Assembly: GCA_902578255.1 (NCBI GenBank)
Contig: CACHCH010000006.1
Span: 1 to 64,000 of the forward strand
Length of the DNA: 64,000 nucleotides
Source of the DNA: an uncultured Pelagibacteraceae bacterium
GTDB lineage: Bacteria > Pseudomonadota > Alphaproteobacteria > Pelagibacterales > Pelagibacteraceae
Direction of reading: 5' to 3'
Shown here: in pieces, positions 1 through 10,200 of the stretch
How the letters are laid out: the number at the start of each line of letters is the position of its first letter
How positions within the stretch are numbered: position 1 is the first letter of the stretch
Program-made: the position numbers and the translations under genes
The notes under the pieces: model-generated
Database searches by the model: none
The model's input: only the letters and a program-made list of their open reading frames with translations
What the model was told of the DNA's origin: nothing

Positions 1-1113
1 TGATTGTGGATCAATACCTCTTTCAAATCTAAATTTAGCATCAGTGTCAATATTCAATAATTTTGAAGTTTTTCTAATAGATCTTGGCAAAAAATATGCC
101 GACTCTAACAAAATATTTTTAGTATTAAACTCAGTACCTGATCGTGTGCCTCCTATTATTCCACCCAAGCCTAATACCCCAGACTTATCAGAAATAACAC
201 ACATATCATTATCTAATTTATACTTTTTGTTATCAAGAGCTTCAAACGTTTCACCTTTTTTTGAGGTTCTGATAATAATTTCCTTATCAATTTTATCTGA
301 ATCATATGCATGAAGTGGTCTATTTAAATCCAACATCACATAATTAGTTATATCTACAATTGCTGAAATAGGCTTCTGACCTAGAGATATGATTTTATCC
401 TTCAGCCACTTTGGACTTTCTTTGTTTGTAACATCTTTAATTAAACAGCTGCCAAATATGGTACAGCCTTGATTTTTATCTTTTGTAATAGAAACTTTAA
501 TTTTTTGAGGCCCACTATTTTTAATTTTCATATTAGAGATATTTTTTAATTTACCAACTCCCGCTGCTGCAAGATCTCTTGCTACTCCTCTTACACCTAA
601 ACAATCAGGTCGATTAGGAGTAATGGATAAATCAATAACTTTTTCAGTATTATTTTTAAAAAAATTTTTACCTATTTTGTCAGAGTACTTATTTGACTTT
701 AGTTCTGTTATCCCATCACTTTCATCAGATAAATTTAATTCTGACTCTGAGCACAGCATTCCGTATGAAGTTACACCCCTTATTTTGCTAACTGTGAGTT
801 TCATGTTATTTTTCGGAATCACAGATCCAGGTCCAGCATAAACAGTCAAAAGGTCCTTCTCGGCATTAGGTGCTCCACAGACAACTTTTACCGTATTTTG
901 TTCCCCTATATCAACATCACACACTTTTAACTTATCTGCATTTGGGTGTTGCTCAGCATTTATAATTTTTGCTACTTTAAAATTATCTAAATCGGAACCA
1001 ACTTTTTCAAAGCTCTCAACTTCAAGCCCAACATCTGTCAACTTCTCAATTATTTGATTATCCTTAAACTGAGTATCAAGATGCTCTTTAAGCCAGCCTA
1101 TTGTAAATTTCAT
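1..1113 (-). CDS. pheT: Phenylalanine--tRNA ligase beta subunit, 3' part outside window
   Basis: This frame is open from the ATG at 1113 to the window edge, so it is missing from the complete-ORF track. The translation begins [15 protein letters not shown] and continues through the B1 tRNA-binding (EMAP-like) region with [10 protein letters not shown], then the B3/B4 core with [13 protein letters not shown], as in bacterial PheT. With PheS it forms the alpha2beta2 enzyme that charges tRNA-Phe; the beta chain carries editing and tRNA-binding domains. Its ATG overlaps the pheS TGA by four bases (ATGA), which suggests translational coupling. About 370 of the usual roughly 800 residues are present. 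Confidence 0.95.
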   Translation of the reverse strand, partial: MKFTIGWLKEHLDTQFKDNQIIEKLTDVGLEVESFEKVGSDLDNFKVAKIINAEQHPNADKLKVCDVDIGEQNTVKVVCGAPNAEKDLLTVYAGPGSVIPKNNMKLTVSKIRGVTSYGMLCSESELNLSDESDGITELKSNKYSDKIGKNFFKNNTEKVIDLSITPNRPDCLGVRGVARDLAAAGVGKLKNISNMKIKNSGPQKIKVSITKDKNQGCTIFGSCLIKDVTNKESPKWLKDKIISLGQKPISAIVDITNYVMLDLNRPLHAYDSDKIDKEIIIRTSKKGETFEALDNKKYKLDNDMCVISDKSGVLGLGGIIGGTRSGTEFNTKNILLESAYFLPRSIRKTSKLLNIDTDAKFRFERGIDPQS

Positions 1114-2177
1114 CGACTAAGGCCTCTGTAATTTGATGGTACGTCTAATGGATCAAACCCAAAGTGATTTAGCCACCTATAGTCTGTCTCAAAAAAAGCT
1201 CTTAGATCATTTATTCCATACTTAAGCATAGCTAATCTATCTATGCCAATCCCAAATGCATAACCTTGATACTTGTCTGGGTTTATTTTTACATTTTTAA
1301 GTACATTTGGATGTACCATCCCACAACCTAAAATCTCTAACCATTTATCTCCTTCACCGATAACTATTTTACCATCTTTCAATTCATAACCAATGTCGAC
1401 TTCAGCTGATGGTTCTGTAAATGGGAAGTGACTTGGTCTAAATCTCATTTTGATTTTATCTACTTCAAAAAAGGATTTTATAAAATAATTTAGGCAGCCT
1501 TTTAAATGTCCCATATTTATATTTTTATCAATATGAAGTCCCTCAACTTGATGAAACATAGGAGCATGAGTTTGATCACTGTCTGATCTATATGTTCTTC
1601 CAGGAGCAATAATTTTAAAAGGAGGTTTACCTTTTAACATTGTTCTTACTTGAACTGGAGATGTGTGAGTTCTTAAGAGTAATTCTTTTTTATCATCTAA
1701 ATAAAAAGTATCATGCATGTCTCTTGCTGGATGGTTGTCCGGAGTATTTAGTGCAGTAAAATTATAATGCTCATTCTCTACATCTGGACCCTCCTCAACA
1801 CTAAAACCAATTTCAGAAAATATTGATGATATTTCATCTATAACTTGAGAAACAGGATGTATCTTACCTCTAACAATATCTCTCTCAGGCAAAGTTACAT
1901 CTACTTTTTCATTCTCTAGCTTAGAATTTATTTCTCTAATTTCTATTTCTTGAATCTTTTTATTAATTTTTTCTTGTAATTCATCTTTTACAAAATTTAA
2001 ATCTGATGCAAATTTTTTACGTTCTTCAGGAGGTAGTGATCCAAGATTTTTAAAAAAATTCGAAATTTTACCACTCTTACCAAATAATTCAGATTTAATT
2101 TGATTTACACTTTCAATGTTTAAATCTTCACTTAATTTATGTAAAAATTCATCTTTTATTTTTTTAATATCAGACAT
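1110..2177 (-). CDS. pheS: Phenylalanine--tRNA ligase alpha subunit
   Basis: This is the catalytic alpha chain of phenylalanyl-tRNA synthetase in the cytoplasm. It is 355 residues long, close to the usual bacterial length of 330-350. An N-terminal coiled-coil arm spans about residues 1-90. The class II core follows, with motif 2 around [12 protein letters not shown] and motif 3 around [15 protein letters not shown]-like sequence (here [12 protein letters not shown]), plus [10 protein letters not shown] in the Phe site region. It lies 43 bases after rplT and overlaps pheT by four bases. The order thrS-infC-rpmI-rplT-pheS-pheT matches the widespread bacterial translation operon. Confidence 0.97.
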   Translation of the reverse strand: MSDIKKIKDEFLHKLSEDLNIESVNQIKSELFGKSGKISNFFKNLGSLPPEERKKFASDLNFVKDELQEKINKKIQEIEIREINSKLENEKVDVTLPERDIVRGKIHPVSQVIDEISSIFSEIGFSVEEGPDVENEHYNFTALNTPDNHPARDMHDTFYLDDKKELLLRTHTSPVQVRTMLKGKPPFKIIAPGRTYRSDSDQTHAPMFHQVEGLHIDKNINMGHLKGCLNYFIKSFFEVDKIKMRFRPSHFPFTEPSAEVDIGYELKDGKIVIGEGDKWLEILGCGMVHPNVLKNVKINPDKYQGYAFGIGIDRLAMLKYGINDLRAFFETDYRWLNHFGFDPLDVPSNYRGLSR

Positions 2178-2220
2178 ATCTGTAGAATATTTGTTAACCT
2201 TAGAAAAACAACAATGAAAA

Positions 2221-2577
2221 TTAATTCAATGCTGATTGGGCTTTTTGTACAATTGTTTTGAATGCTTCTGGGCTATCATAAGCAATTTCGGCAAGAATCT
2301 TTCTGTCTATTGCAATACCACATTTACTTAATCCGTTTATGAATTTAGAATATGTCATTCCTTCAGCTCTGACACCTGCGTTGATTCTTTGTATCCATAA
2401 AGATTTGAAATCTCTTTTTTTGTTTCTTCTGTCTCTATAAGCATATTGCATTGATTTTTCCATTGCCTGCTTTGCAACTCTTATAGTATTTTTTCTTCTG
2501 CCCCATTGTCCTTTTACAGCTTTTAAGACTTTTTTATGCTTAGCTTTACTTGTTACACCTCTTTTAACTCTTGCCAT
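2221..2577 (-). CDS. rplT: 50S ribosomal protein L20
   Basis: The 118-residue protein starts MARVKRGV, the typical L20 N-terminus, and is very basic. L20 binds 23S rRNA early in large-subunit assembly. In other bacteria it also represses its own operon by binding the leader mRNA; I cannot identify such a leader structure here by eye. It follows rpmI after two bases, so the two are almost certainly co-transcribed and probably translationally coupled. Confidence 0.98.
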   Translation of the reverse strand: MARVKRGVTSKAKHKKVLKAVKGQWGRRKNTIRVAKQAMEKSMQYAYRDRRNKKRDFKSLWIQRINAGVRAEGMTYSKFINGLSKCGIAIDRKILAEIAYDSPEAFKTIVQKAQSALN

Positions 2578-2579
2578 TA

Positions 2580-2786
2580 TTAACCTCTTAAACTGTAGGG
2601 CATGTAAGATTTAACAATTTTTCCATCTTGCTTGGACATTGTTGTAGTGCCTCTTAATTTTCTAATTTGAGAATTTGTTCTTTTAATCATGCCGTGCCTT
2701 TTTCCAGCTTGGGCTGTCATCACTTTCCCCTTGGCTGATATCTTAAATCTTTTTTTTGCTGAGCTTTTTGTTTTTAATTTAGGCAT
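2580..2786 (-). CDS. rpmI: 50S ribosomal protein L35
   Basis: This 68-residue basic protein starts [14 protein letters not shown], the family hallmark, and contains the conserved KRHGMIKRT-type stretch. It is a structural component of the large ribosomal subunit. It lies between infC (53-base gap) and rplT (two-base gap), in the canonical infC-rpmI-rplT order. The length is normal for the family. Confidence 0.98.
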   Translation of the reverse strand: MPKLKTKSSAKKRFKISAKGKVMTAQAGKRHGMIKRTNSQIRKLRGTTTMSKQDGKIVKSYMPYSLRG

Positions 2787-2839
2787 AATTCAGCGGACTT
2801 ATACAAAGAATGGTATAATTTTACAACCTCTATTAAACC

Positions 2840-3385
2840 CTATAAAGGTTGGATAACCATAATCATTTGCTTACCATCAAATTTTGGATGAAGCTCTACC
2901 TTACCAATATCTTTCATGTCTTCCTTAATTTTGCCCATTAACTCGTTTCCTAAGTGTGAGTGTTGTAGTTCTCTACCTTTAAATCTAATTGTGAATTTTA
3001 CCTTATCCCCTTTAGCGATAAATTTTTTTGCATTTTTAACTTTAAAATCATAATCATGCGTTTCTGTTACAGGTCTCATTTTAATTTCTTTTAACAAAAC
3101 TATTTTTTGTTTCTTTTTTGCAAGATTTGCCTTTTTTTGGGCATCATATTTGTACTTACCCATATCCATAATTTTACAAACTGGAGGGTTTGCATTTGGT
3201 GCTATTTCAATTAAATCAAGCCCTTGATTTTTTGCCATTGAGATAGCCTTATTGGTATTAAGCACACCAAGATTTTCACCATCGCTTGCAATAACCTGAA
3301 CATCAGGTGAGGAGATTCTATTATTAGATCTTGGGCCTCTATCCTTAGTTCTTCTTTGAAAATAATTTTGTTTAAAATCTGCCAC
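2840..3385 (-). CDS. infC: Translation initiation factor IF-3
   Basis: IF-3 binds the 30S subunit, prevents premature 50S joining and proofreads start-codon choice. The 181-residue chain has the N-terminal domain (NNRISSPDVQVI) and C-terminal domain (KEIKMRPVTETHDYDFKVK). The start is GTG, placed directly after the thrS TAA (TAAGTG), and no ATG lies close by in frame. E. coli infC starts with the rare AUU, used in autoregulation; here the start is an ordinary GTG, so that precise mechanism is not evident. An N-terminal extension of about 20 residues precedes NNRI, which is common in the family. Confidence 0.95.
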   Translation of the reverse strand: MADFKQNYFQRRTKDRGPRSNNRISSPDVQVIASDGENLGVLNTNKAISMAKNQGLDLIEIAPNANPPVCKIMDMGKYKYDAQKKANLAKKKQKIVLLKEIKMRPVTETHDYDFKVKNAKKFIAKGDKVKFTIRFKGRELQHSHLGNELMGKIKEDMKDIGKVELHPKFDGKQMIMVIQPL

Positions 3386-5302
3386 TTAGTTTGAAGATGC
3401 TTTATTTAAAGCAGAGAAAGTTTTTAAAAATGTGTCTATATCCATATTTTCTTGTTTGTTAGAGTCTAATCTTCTAATCGTTACAGAATTGGAGTCAACT
3501 TCTTTTTTACCACAAATTAATAAAAGAGGGATTTTAGCTAACGAATGATCTCGTATTTTATAATTTAAATTTTGATTTTTTAAATCAACAGAAGAGCTAA
3601 TACCTACATTTATAATTTTCTTAGATATATCAGTAGCATAATCATTAAATTCTTCTGAAATAGGAATTACCATTGTTTGTAAAGGCGATATCCAAAATGG
3701 AAATTTACCTGCATAATTTTCAATTAAAATTCCAATAAATCTTTCTAAAGATCCAAATAGAGCTCTATGGAGCATTACAGGAATTTTTCTACTCCCATCT
3801 TTATCAACATAAGAAGCACCTAATCTCTCAGGTAAATTTAGATCAACTTGCAAAGTTCCACATTGCCAATCTCTTCCGATGGCATCCCTTAGAACAAACT
3901 CAATTTTAGGACCATAGAATGCTCCTTCTCCCTTGTTAATACTATATTCTAATTTTGAGGCTTTTACTGCCTCTAGCAATGATGCTTCTGCTTTATCCCA
4001 AACTTCGTCATCACCAACTCTTACCTCTGGTCTATCTGCATATTTTAGAATTACATTTTCAAACCCAAGGTCTTTATAAATATCCAAAATTAAATTAGTA
4101 ACAATTAAACACTCACTTGTAATTTGATCCTCTGAACAAAAAATATGCGCATCGTCTTGTGTAAAGGCTCTCACTCTAAGTAAACCATGTAAAGCTCCGG
4201 ATGGTTCATATCTATGAACTTTTCCAAACTCCGCGTAACGTAAAGGAAGATCTCTATAACTTTTTATTCCTTGATTAAATACTTGGACATGTCCTGGGCA
4301 ATTCATTGGTTTTATAGCAAATACCTTCTCATCTGGTGTTTCAGATGTATACATGTTGTCACCATATTTTCCCCAATGTCCTGATTTTTCCCATAATTGT
4401 CTATCCAATACTTCAGGTGTATTTATTTCTCTGTAACCAGCTGCATCTTGTCTATTTCTCATGTAGTTTATTAAATTTTGAAATAACGCCCAGCCTCTTT
4501 CATGCCAAAAAACAGATCCTGGACTTTCTTCTCTGAAATGAAATAAATCCATTTCTTTTCCTAATTTTCTATGATCTCTCTTCTCTGCTTCTTCTATTCT
4601 TTTAAGATGTTCGTCTAAATCTTTTTGGGTTGCCCAACTAGTACCATAAATTCTTTGAAGCATTTCATTTTTTGAATCTCCTCTCCAGTAAGCACCAGAG
4701 ACTTTGGTTAGTTTGAAATACTTTCCAATTTTACCTGTTGAAGATAAATGAGGACCTCTACAAAGATCATGCCAATCACCATGAAAATAAATTGAGACAT
4801 CTTCTTTCTCTGGTATAGCTTTAATTAATTCAGATTTATAAATTTCACCTTTTTTTTTAAAATGATCGATAGCCTTATTTCTATCCCAAACTTCTCTCTT
4901 TGTAATTTCATCTCTGTCCACAATTTCTTTCATCTTATTTTCAATTTTTACTAAATCATCTTCGGTAAAAGGTTCTTTTCTAGCAAAGTCATAGTAAAAT
5001 CCATTTTCAATAACTGGACCAATTGTAACTTGAGTACCAGGAAATAATTCTTGAACAGCCATTGCCAATATATGCGCAGTATCATGTCTAATTGTCTCCA
5101 GACCCTCTGGATTTTTTGAAGTAAAAATTTTGACTGAGCAGTCTTTTTCAATTAAATAATCTAAATCCTTAAGTTCGCCATCAACGCTTATTACTATTGC
5201 TTGTTTTGCCAATGACTTACTTATTTTTTCAGCTACCTCAGCACCGGTAACTTTTTTTGAAAAATTTAGATTATTTCCGTCTGGTAATGTTATTGTAGGC
5301 AT
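3386..5302 (-). CDS. thrS: Threonine--tRNA ligase
   Basis: This class II synthetase charges tRNA-Thr and edits mischarged Ser. The 638-residue length is typical. Domains in order are TGS at about 1-60, the second N-terminal editing domain with RHDTAHILAMA in the zinc/editing motif, the catalytic core with MNCPGHVQVF and the Zn-binding Cys, and the C-terminal anticodon-binding domain. It starts immediately after the glycosyltransferase stop codon (no gap) and runs directly into infC. The operon therefore appears to begin with a glycosyltransferase gene. Confidence 0.98.
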   Translation of the reverse strand: MPTITLPDGNNLNFSKKVTGAEVAEKISKSLAKQAIVISVDGELKDLDYLIEKDCSVKIFTSKNPEGLETIRHDTAHILAMAVQELFPGTQVTIGPVIENGFYYDFARKEPFTEDDLVKIENKMKEIVDRDEITKREVWDRNKAIDHFKKKGEIYKSELIKAIPEKEDVSIYFHGDWHDLCRGPHLSSTGKIGKYFKLTKVSGAYWRGDSKNEMLQRIYGTSWATQKDLDEHLKRIEEAEKRDHRKLGKEMDLFHFREESPGSVFWHERGWALFQNLINYMRNRQDAAGYREINTPEVLDRQLWEKSGHWGKYGDNMYTSETPDEKVFAIKPMNCPGHVQVFNQGIKSYRDLPLRYAEFGKVHRYEPSGALHGLLRVRAFTQDDAHIFCSEDQITSECLIVTNLILDIYKDLGFENVILKYADRPEVRVGDDEVWDKAEASLLEAVKASKLEYSINKGEGAFYGPKIEFVLRDAIGRDWQCGTLQVDLNLPERLGASYVDKDGSRKIPVMLHRALFGSLERFIGILIENYAGKFPFWISPLQTMVIPISEEFNDYATDISKKIINVGISSSVDLKNQNLNYKIRDHSLAKIPLLLICGKKEVDSNSVTIRRLDSNKQENMDIDTFLKTFSALNKASSN

Positions 5303-6457
5303 TTAATTTAATAGTCTTTTATACTCTGAATAAGTAGAAAAACACATTTTTTCAACATTAAATCTTTGAGTTACGTTTTTTCTTGCCTCTATTCCCATGA
5401 TTTTTAAAGATGCTTCATCCATATTGAGAACTCTTAAAATCTGTTTACTTAAAGATTCGGCGTTGTTTGACTCAAATAACAAACCTGTTTTTTCATTGAT
5501 TACTGTTTCATTAGAGCCACCAATATTGCTAGCTATTATTGGTTTTCCCATTGATTGGGCTTCTACTGACACTCTTCCAAAAGCTTCAGGTTCATTTGAA
5601 GCTGAAACTATTATATCCGAAACTTTATATGCCAAAGCCATATTTTTACAATGGTCTATAAATCGTATTTGTTTTGACATTCTATATTGTTCAGACAGTC
5701 TAATTAATTTTTTTTTGTAAAGCTCACGACCTTGATCACTGCCAAGAATGACTGTATAGAATGCCTCATATCCAAGTTCTATATTAACTAAATTAACTGC
5801 CTCAATAAATACTTCCTGACCCTTCCATGAAGTTAATCTACCTGGTAAAAGTATAATTTTTTTATCTTTCTCAATATCCCATTTTTTTAATAATTTTTTT
5901 TCATCATTTTCAAGAGTTGTAGATGAGTCAAAATAATCAACATTAATACCTCTAAAAATTACCAAGAATTTTTTTTTATTATTTAAGTACATAGAATAAT
6001 TTTCTTTAATATGAGAAAATATAAAATTCGATCCTGCAATAATTAAATCAGATCTTACCATGACAGAATTATAAAATTTTTTAAAATTAGTTTTAAAATT
6101 GTAAGTACCATGAAAAGTTGTCACAAATTTTCTTCCAGTAATTTTTGATGCTATCAAACAGGACCATGCAGGTGCTCGACTTCGAGCATGAACTATTGAA
6201 ATATTATTTAGTAAAATAATTCCAATTAAAATAATTGAGTTAATAAAAATTAATAAAGGATTTTTACTTTGTACAGGAAGCTTAAAAATTTTTACCTTTT
6301 TTTTATCAACAAACTTAAGTAATTCACCACCACTTGTTACAATAAATGACTGACAATTATTTTCTGGCAAATAATGGGCTATATCAAAACAGCCTGTTTC
6401 TGCCCCCCCGTATCCTAATTTGGGGATGACTTGTAAAACTTTTAAATTAGTTGCCAT
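5303..6457 (-). CDS. GT4-type glycosyltransferase
   Basis: This GT-B fold sugar transferase is 384 residues long. The N-terminus has the donor-fold signature VIPKLGYGGAETG. The C-terminal nucleotide-sugar site includes LLPGRLTSWKGQEVF and the EX7E-like region EAFGRVSVEAQSMGKPIIAS. A hydrophobic stretch near residues 66-88 may contact the membrane. The likely role is in envelope polysaccharide or LPS synthesis; the sugar and acceptor cannot be read from sequence. It is the first gene of the minus-strand run leading into thrS. The 41-base gap to the divergent hydrolase gene must hold the promoters of both. Confidence 0.9.
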   Translation of the reverse strand: MATNLKVLQVIPKLGYGGAETGCFDIAHYLPENNCQSFIVTSGGELLKFVDKKKVKIFKLPVQSKNPLLIFINSIILIGIILLNNISIVHARSRAPAWSCLIASKITGRKFVTTFHGTYNFKTNFKKFYNSVMVRSDLIIAGSNFIFSHIKENYSMYLNNKKKFLVIFRGINVDYFDSSTTLENDEKKLLKKWDIEKDKKIILLPGRLTSWKGQEVFIEAVNLVNIELGYEAFYTVILGSDQGRELYKKKLIRLSEQYRMSKQIRFIDHCKNMALAYKVSDIIVSASNEPEAFGRVSVEAQSMGKPIIASNIGGSNETVINEKTGLLFESNNAESLSKQILRVLNMDEASLKIMGIEARKNVTQRFNVEKMCFSTYSEYKRLLN

Positions 6458-6498
6458 CTGGTAAACTTATATATTATTAGACTAAATATATAAACGAA

Positions 6499-7242
6499 AT
6501 GGCAAATTTCAGATATCATAAGATCTCAAAAACCAAGAAAATTAGATATATTTCTAAAATTTATAAAAATAGTTTGTCTATAGTTTTTCTGCATGGATTT
6601 ATGTCAGATCTTGAAGGAGAGAAGCCTAAAGCATTATTAAATTTTGCTAAAAAAAATAAAATAAATTTCTTGGCGCTTGAATATTCTGGGCATGGTAAAT
6701 CTTCAGGAAAATTTACAAAAGGTAATATTTCAAAATGGAGTGATGAAACTTCAAAATTAGTTAGGAGATATTTAAAAAACCACAAAATAATATTTATAGG
6801 TTCAAGCATGGGTGCTTGGATTGCTTTAAAACAATTTAAAATTTTTAAAAATCAAATAGTTGGTTTTTTAGGAATTGGTGCAGCTCCCGAATTTTTAGAA
6901 CATATTATGTGGAAAAAATTTTCCAAAAAGATGAAAAAAGAAACAATTATAAAAGGGATTTATAATTTAAAACACGGAAATTATGAATATCCTATAACAT
7001 ATCAACTAATTAAAGATGGAAGAAAAAATAAAGTTTTAAATAAAAAAATTAATTTAAAAATTAAAGTTACTATGGTTCATGGAGAAAAAGATGAGGCCGT
7101 TAAGATTTCTTATTCTAGAAAAGTTTTAAAACTTTTTCCAAATGCAAAAAAAAGGTTAAACATAGTCAAAAAAGGCGATCATAGTTTGTCTAGTAAGAAA
7201 GGTCTAAAAATAATTCTTAAAGAATTGAAACTATTAATTTAA
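6499..7242 (+). CDS. Alpha/beta hydrolase, ABHD10-like serine hydrolase
   Basis: The 247-residue protein has a classic alpha/beta-hydrolase layout: oxyanion motif VFLHGFMSD, nucleophile elbow GSSMG with Ser at about 103, a late acid in VHGEKDEAV, and catalytic His in KKGDHSLS. The overall pattern (LEYSGHGKSSG followed by GSSMGAW) resembles the ABHD10/acyl-protein thioesterase-like group common in alphaproteobacteria. There is no signal peptide, so it is probably cytoplasmic. The substrate is unknown. Its TAA overlaps the gltB TAA on the opposite strand within a shared TTAA. Confidence 0.88.
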   Translation: MANFRYHKISKTKKIRYISKIYKNSLSIVFLHGFMSDLEGEKPKALLNFAKKNKINFLALEYSGHGKSSGKFTKGNISKWSDETSKLVRRYLKNHKIIFIGSSMGAWIALKQFKIFKNQIVGFLGIGAAPEFLEHIMWKKFSKKMKKETIIKGIYNLKHGNYEYPITYQLIKDGRKNKVLNKKINLKIKVTMVHGEKDEAVKISYSRKVLKLFPNAKKRLNIVKKGDHSLSSKKGLKIILKELKLLI

Positions 7243-10200
7243 CTAACTTTTTTAATACCTTTAAGAGTAATTGGTTTGTCTAGTTTGTCTAACATTTCTT
7301 TAGGACAAACTTGAACAAAATTAATTAACTCCTTTTCATAATTTTTAATTATATTTCTTGAAAATTCAGATCCTGTTTCTTTGGAGTGTTCAGATATTAA
7401 ATTCTTTAAAATTTCTTTCCAATAGTCTGTTTCTACAGTTTGCCAAACAACTGACTCTGGATTTACTTTTTTTGTAAATTGATTCGATTTATCGTAAATA
7501 AAAGCCATACCACCTGTCATTCCTGCTGCAAAATTATCTCCTACCTCTCCTAAAATTACTACCATTCCACCAGTCATATATTCGCAACCATTTGAATCAC
7601 ATCCCTCAATTACTGTTGTAGCTCCAGAATTTCTTACAGCAAATCTTTCTCCTGCTTGACCTGCTGCAAAAAGTTTACCAGAGGTAGCACCATAAAGAAC
7701 TGTATTTCCTAAAATTGTATTTTCATTGGAAACCAAATTACTTTCCTCTGGCAATTTAATTGAAATTGTTGCACCTGATAAACCTTTTCCAACATAGTCG
7801 TTAGCGTCTCCTTTAAGAACTAGTTTTAACCCTTTAGAAGAAAATGCTCCAAAAGACTGTCCAGCAGAGCCTTTAAAATTTAAAGTTAAAAAATCATCAT
7901 TAAGTTTTTCATATCCATATTTTTTGTAGAGATGATGAGAAATTCTTGTTCCAACAGCTCTATGTGTATTTTGTATTGGATAAACCTTTTCAATTATTTC
8001 TGAACTATCTAAAGACTTTTCTATTTCAGGCCAAATCTTTTGATCCAAAGTATCTGGTACACTGTTTATTTCTGGAATATCGCAATACCTTTTATTATTT
8101 CCTGTATCAGCTTGAACAAATAATGGATTTAAATCTAAATCGTCTAAGTTTGGAGATCCTTTACTAACCTGTCTTAATAGATCAGTTCTACCAATTATAT
8201 CATTTAAAGATTTAAATCCTAGTTTTGCTAATATTTCTCTTACTTCAGTTCCAATAAATGTGAACAGATTAACTACCTTTTCTGGTGTACCAGTAAATTT
8301 TTCTCTCAATTTTTCATCTTGGGTACAAACACCTACTGGACAGGTGTTCGAATGACATTGTCTTACCATAATGCAGCCCATTGCTACCAAGGCTGTAGTA
8401 GCAACACCATACTCTTCAGCTCCCATCATGGCTGCAATAACAACATCTCTTCCAGTTTTAATTCCTCCGTCTGTTCTCAAAGTAACTTTGTGTCTAAGGT
8501 TATTTAAAGTTAAAACTTGATTAGCTTCAGTCAAGCCCATTTCCCATGGTATTCCAACGTATTTAACACTTGTTTGAGGTGTTGCTCCAGTTCCACCATT
8601 ATGTCCTGATATCAAAATTATATCTGCTTTAGCTTTGGCAACACCAGCTGCAATTGTTCCAACACCAGAAGAAGCAACTAGTTTTACTCCTATCCTTGCT
8701 TTAGGGTTAATTTGTTTCAAATCATAAATTAATTGTGCAAGATCTTCGATTGAATAAATGTCGTGATGTGGTGGAGGAGAAATTAATGTTACTCCTGGTG
8801 TAGAATGTCTGAGTCTTGCGATTTCCTTAGTAATCTTAAATCCTGGAAGCTGGCCGCCTTCTCCTGGTTTTGCTCCTTGTGCAATTTTAATTTCAATTTC
8901 ATTACAATTATTTAAATAATTGACTGTTACTCCAAATCTCGCAGAGGCTATTTGTTTTACCCTAGAATTTGCGCTATCTCCATTTTCTAATACCTTAAAT
9001 CTTTTTTCATCCTCTCCTCCTTCTCCACTGCAAGAGGCACCTTTAATTCTATTCATTCCAGTAGCTAATGTTTCATGAGCTTCTTTTGACAAGGCACCAT
9101 GTGACATGCTCCCACTTCCAAATCTTTTTAATATATTTGCTAGAGGCTCCACTTCTGAAATATCAATTGATCCGTTTAATTTTTTTGTTCTAAAATCAAT
9201 TAAATCTCTTAAATTTATTGGCGGTAGATTATAAATACCCTCTGCATATCTTTTGTAAGCATCATAAGAATTAGAACCTACAGCACTTTGAAGTAAATGA
9301 ATTAATTTTCCTTGATACTGATGAGTCTCTCCATTTTTTCTATATCTATAAATTCCACCTATAGGGAGAATTGTATCACTACTTTCAAAAGCTTCTTTGT
9401 GTATTTCTCTAATTTTTTTTTCAATTCCTGTTAGTCCTATACCCGAAATTTTTGATACTACTCCAGGAAAATAGTCTGCAACTATTGTTCTACTTAAACC
9501 AACCGTCTCAAAATTACATCCTCCTCTATAAGAACTTAAAACAGAAATACCCATCTTAGACATTATTTTTAAAAGTCCTGCATTTACCGACTTGATATAT
9601 CTTTCAACACATTCATCAAAACTAAATTTTCCAAACAATTTCTTTTCATGCCTTTGATATAAACTGTCAAAAGCTAGATACGGATTTACTGTAGTTGCAC
9701 CAACTCCAATTAAAGTTGCAAAAGAGTGAGTATCCATTGCTTCTCCTGACTGGACATTGATAGAAACATACCCTCTCAATTTTTTTTCAATTAAAAATGA
9801 GTTGATCGCACCAACTGCGAGTAACATCGGAATTGGAAGCTTCACGTTTGAAAACTCTTTGTCACTCAAAATTAATTGAGTAACTCCTTGTCTTACTGCT
9901 ATTTCTGCGTCTTTTTGAATTCTTTTTATAGACTCATGCAAATTTTCATTGTTTGAGAAAGTACAATCAATTATGGAAGAATTTTTACCAAAAAAACTAA
10001 TAAATTTCTCAAATTGTGAATTTGATAAAATTGGACTATTTAAAACGTAAATATTTTGCTTTGTTAGATTGTCAAAATTAAGGATATTTCCAAGATTTCC
10101 AAATCTTGTTTTTAAACTCATCACTTTATTTTCTCTTAAAGAGTCTATCGGAGGGTTTGTTACTTGACTAAAGTTTTGTCTAAAAAAATGATATAGAGGT

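Noticed and set aside
44-841. Plus-strand ORFs 44-313 and 623-841
   Set aside because: They lie opposite a well-conserved pheT reading frame that is open to the window edge; they have no recognisable motifs and are shadows.
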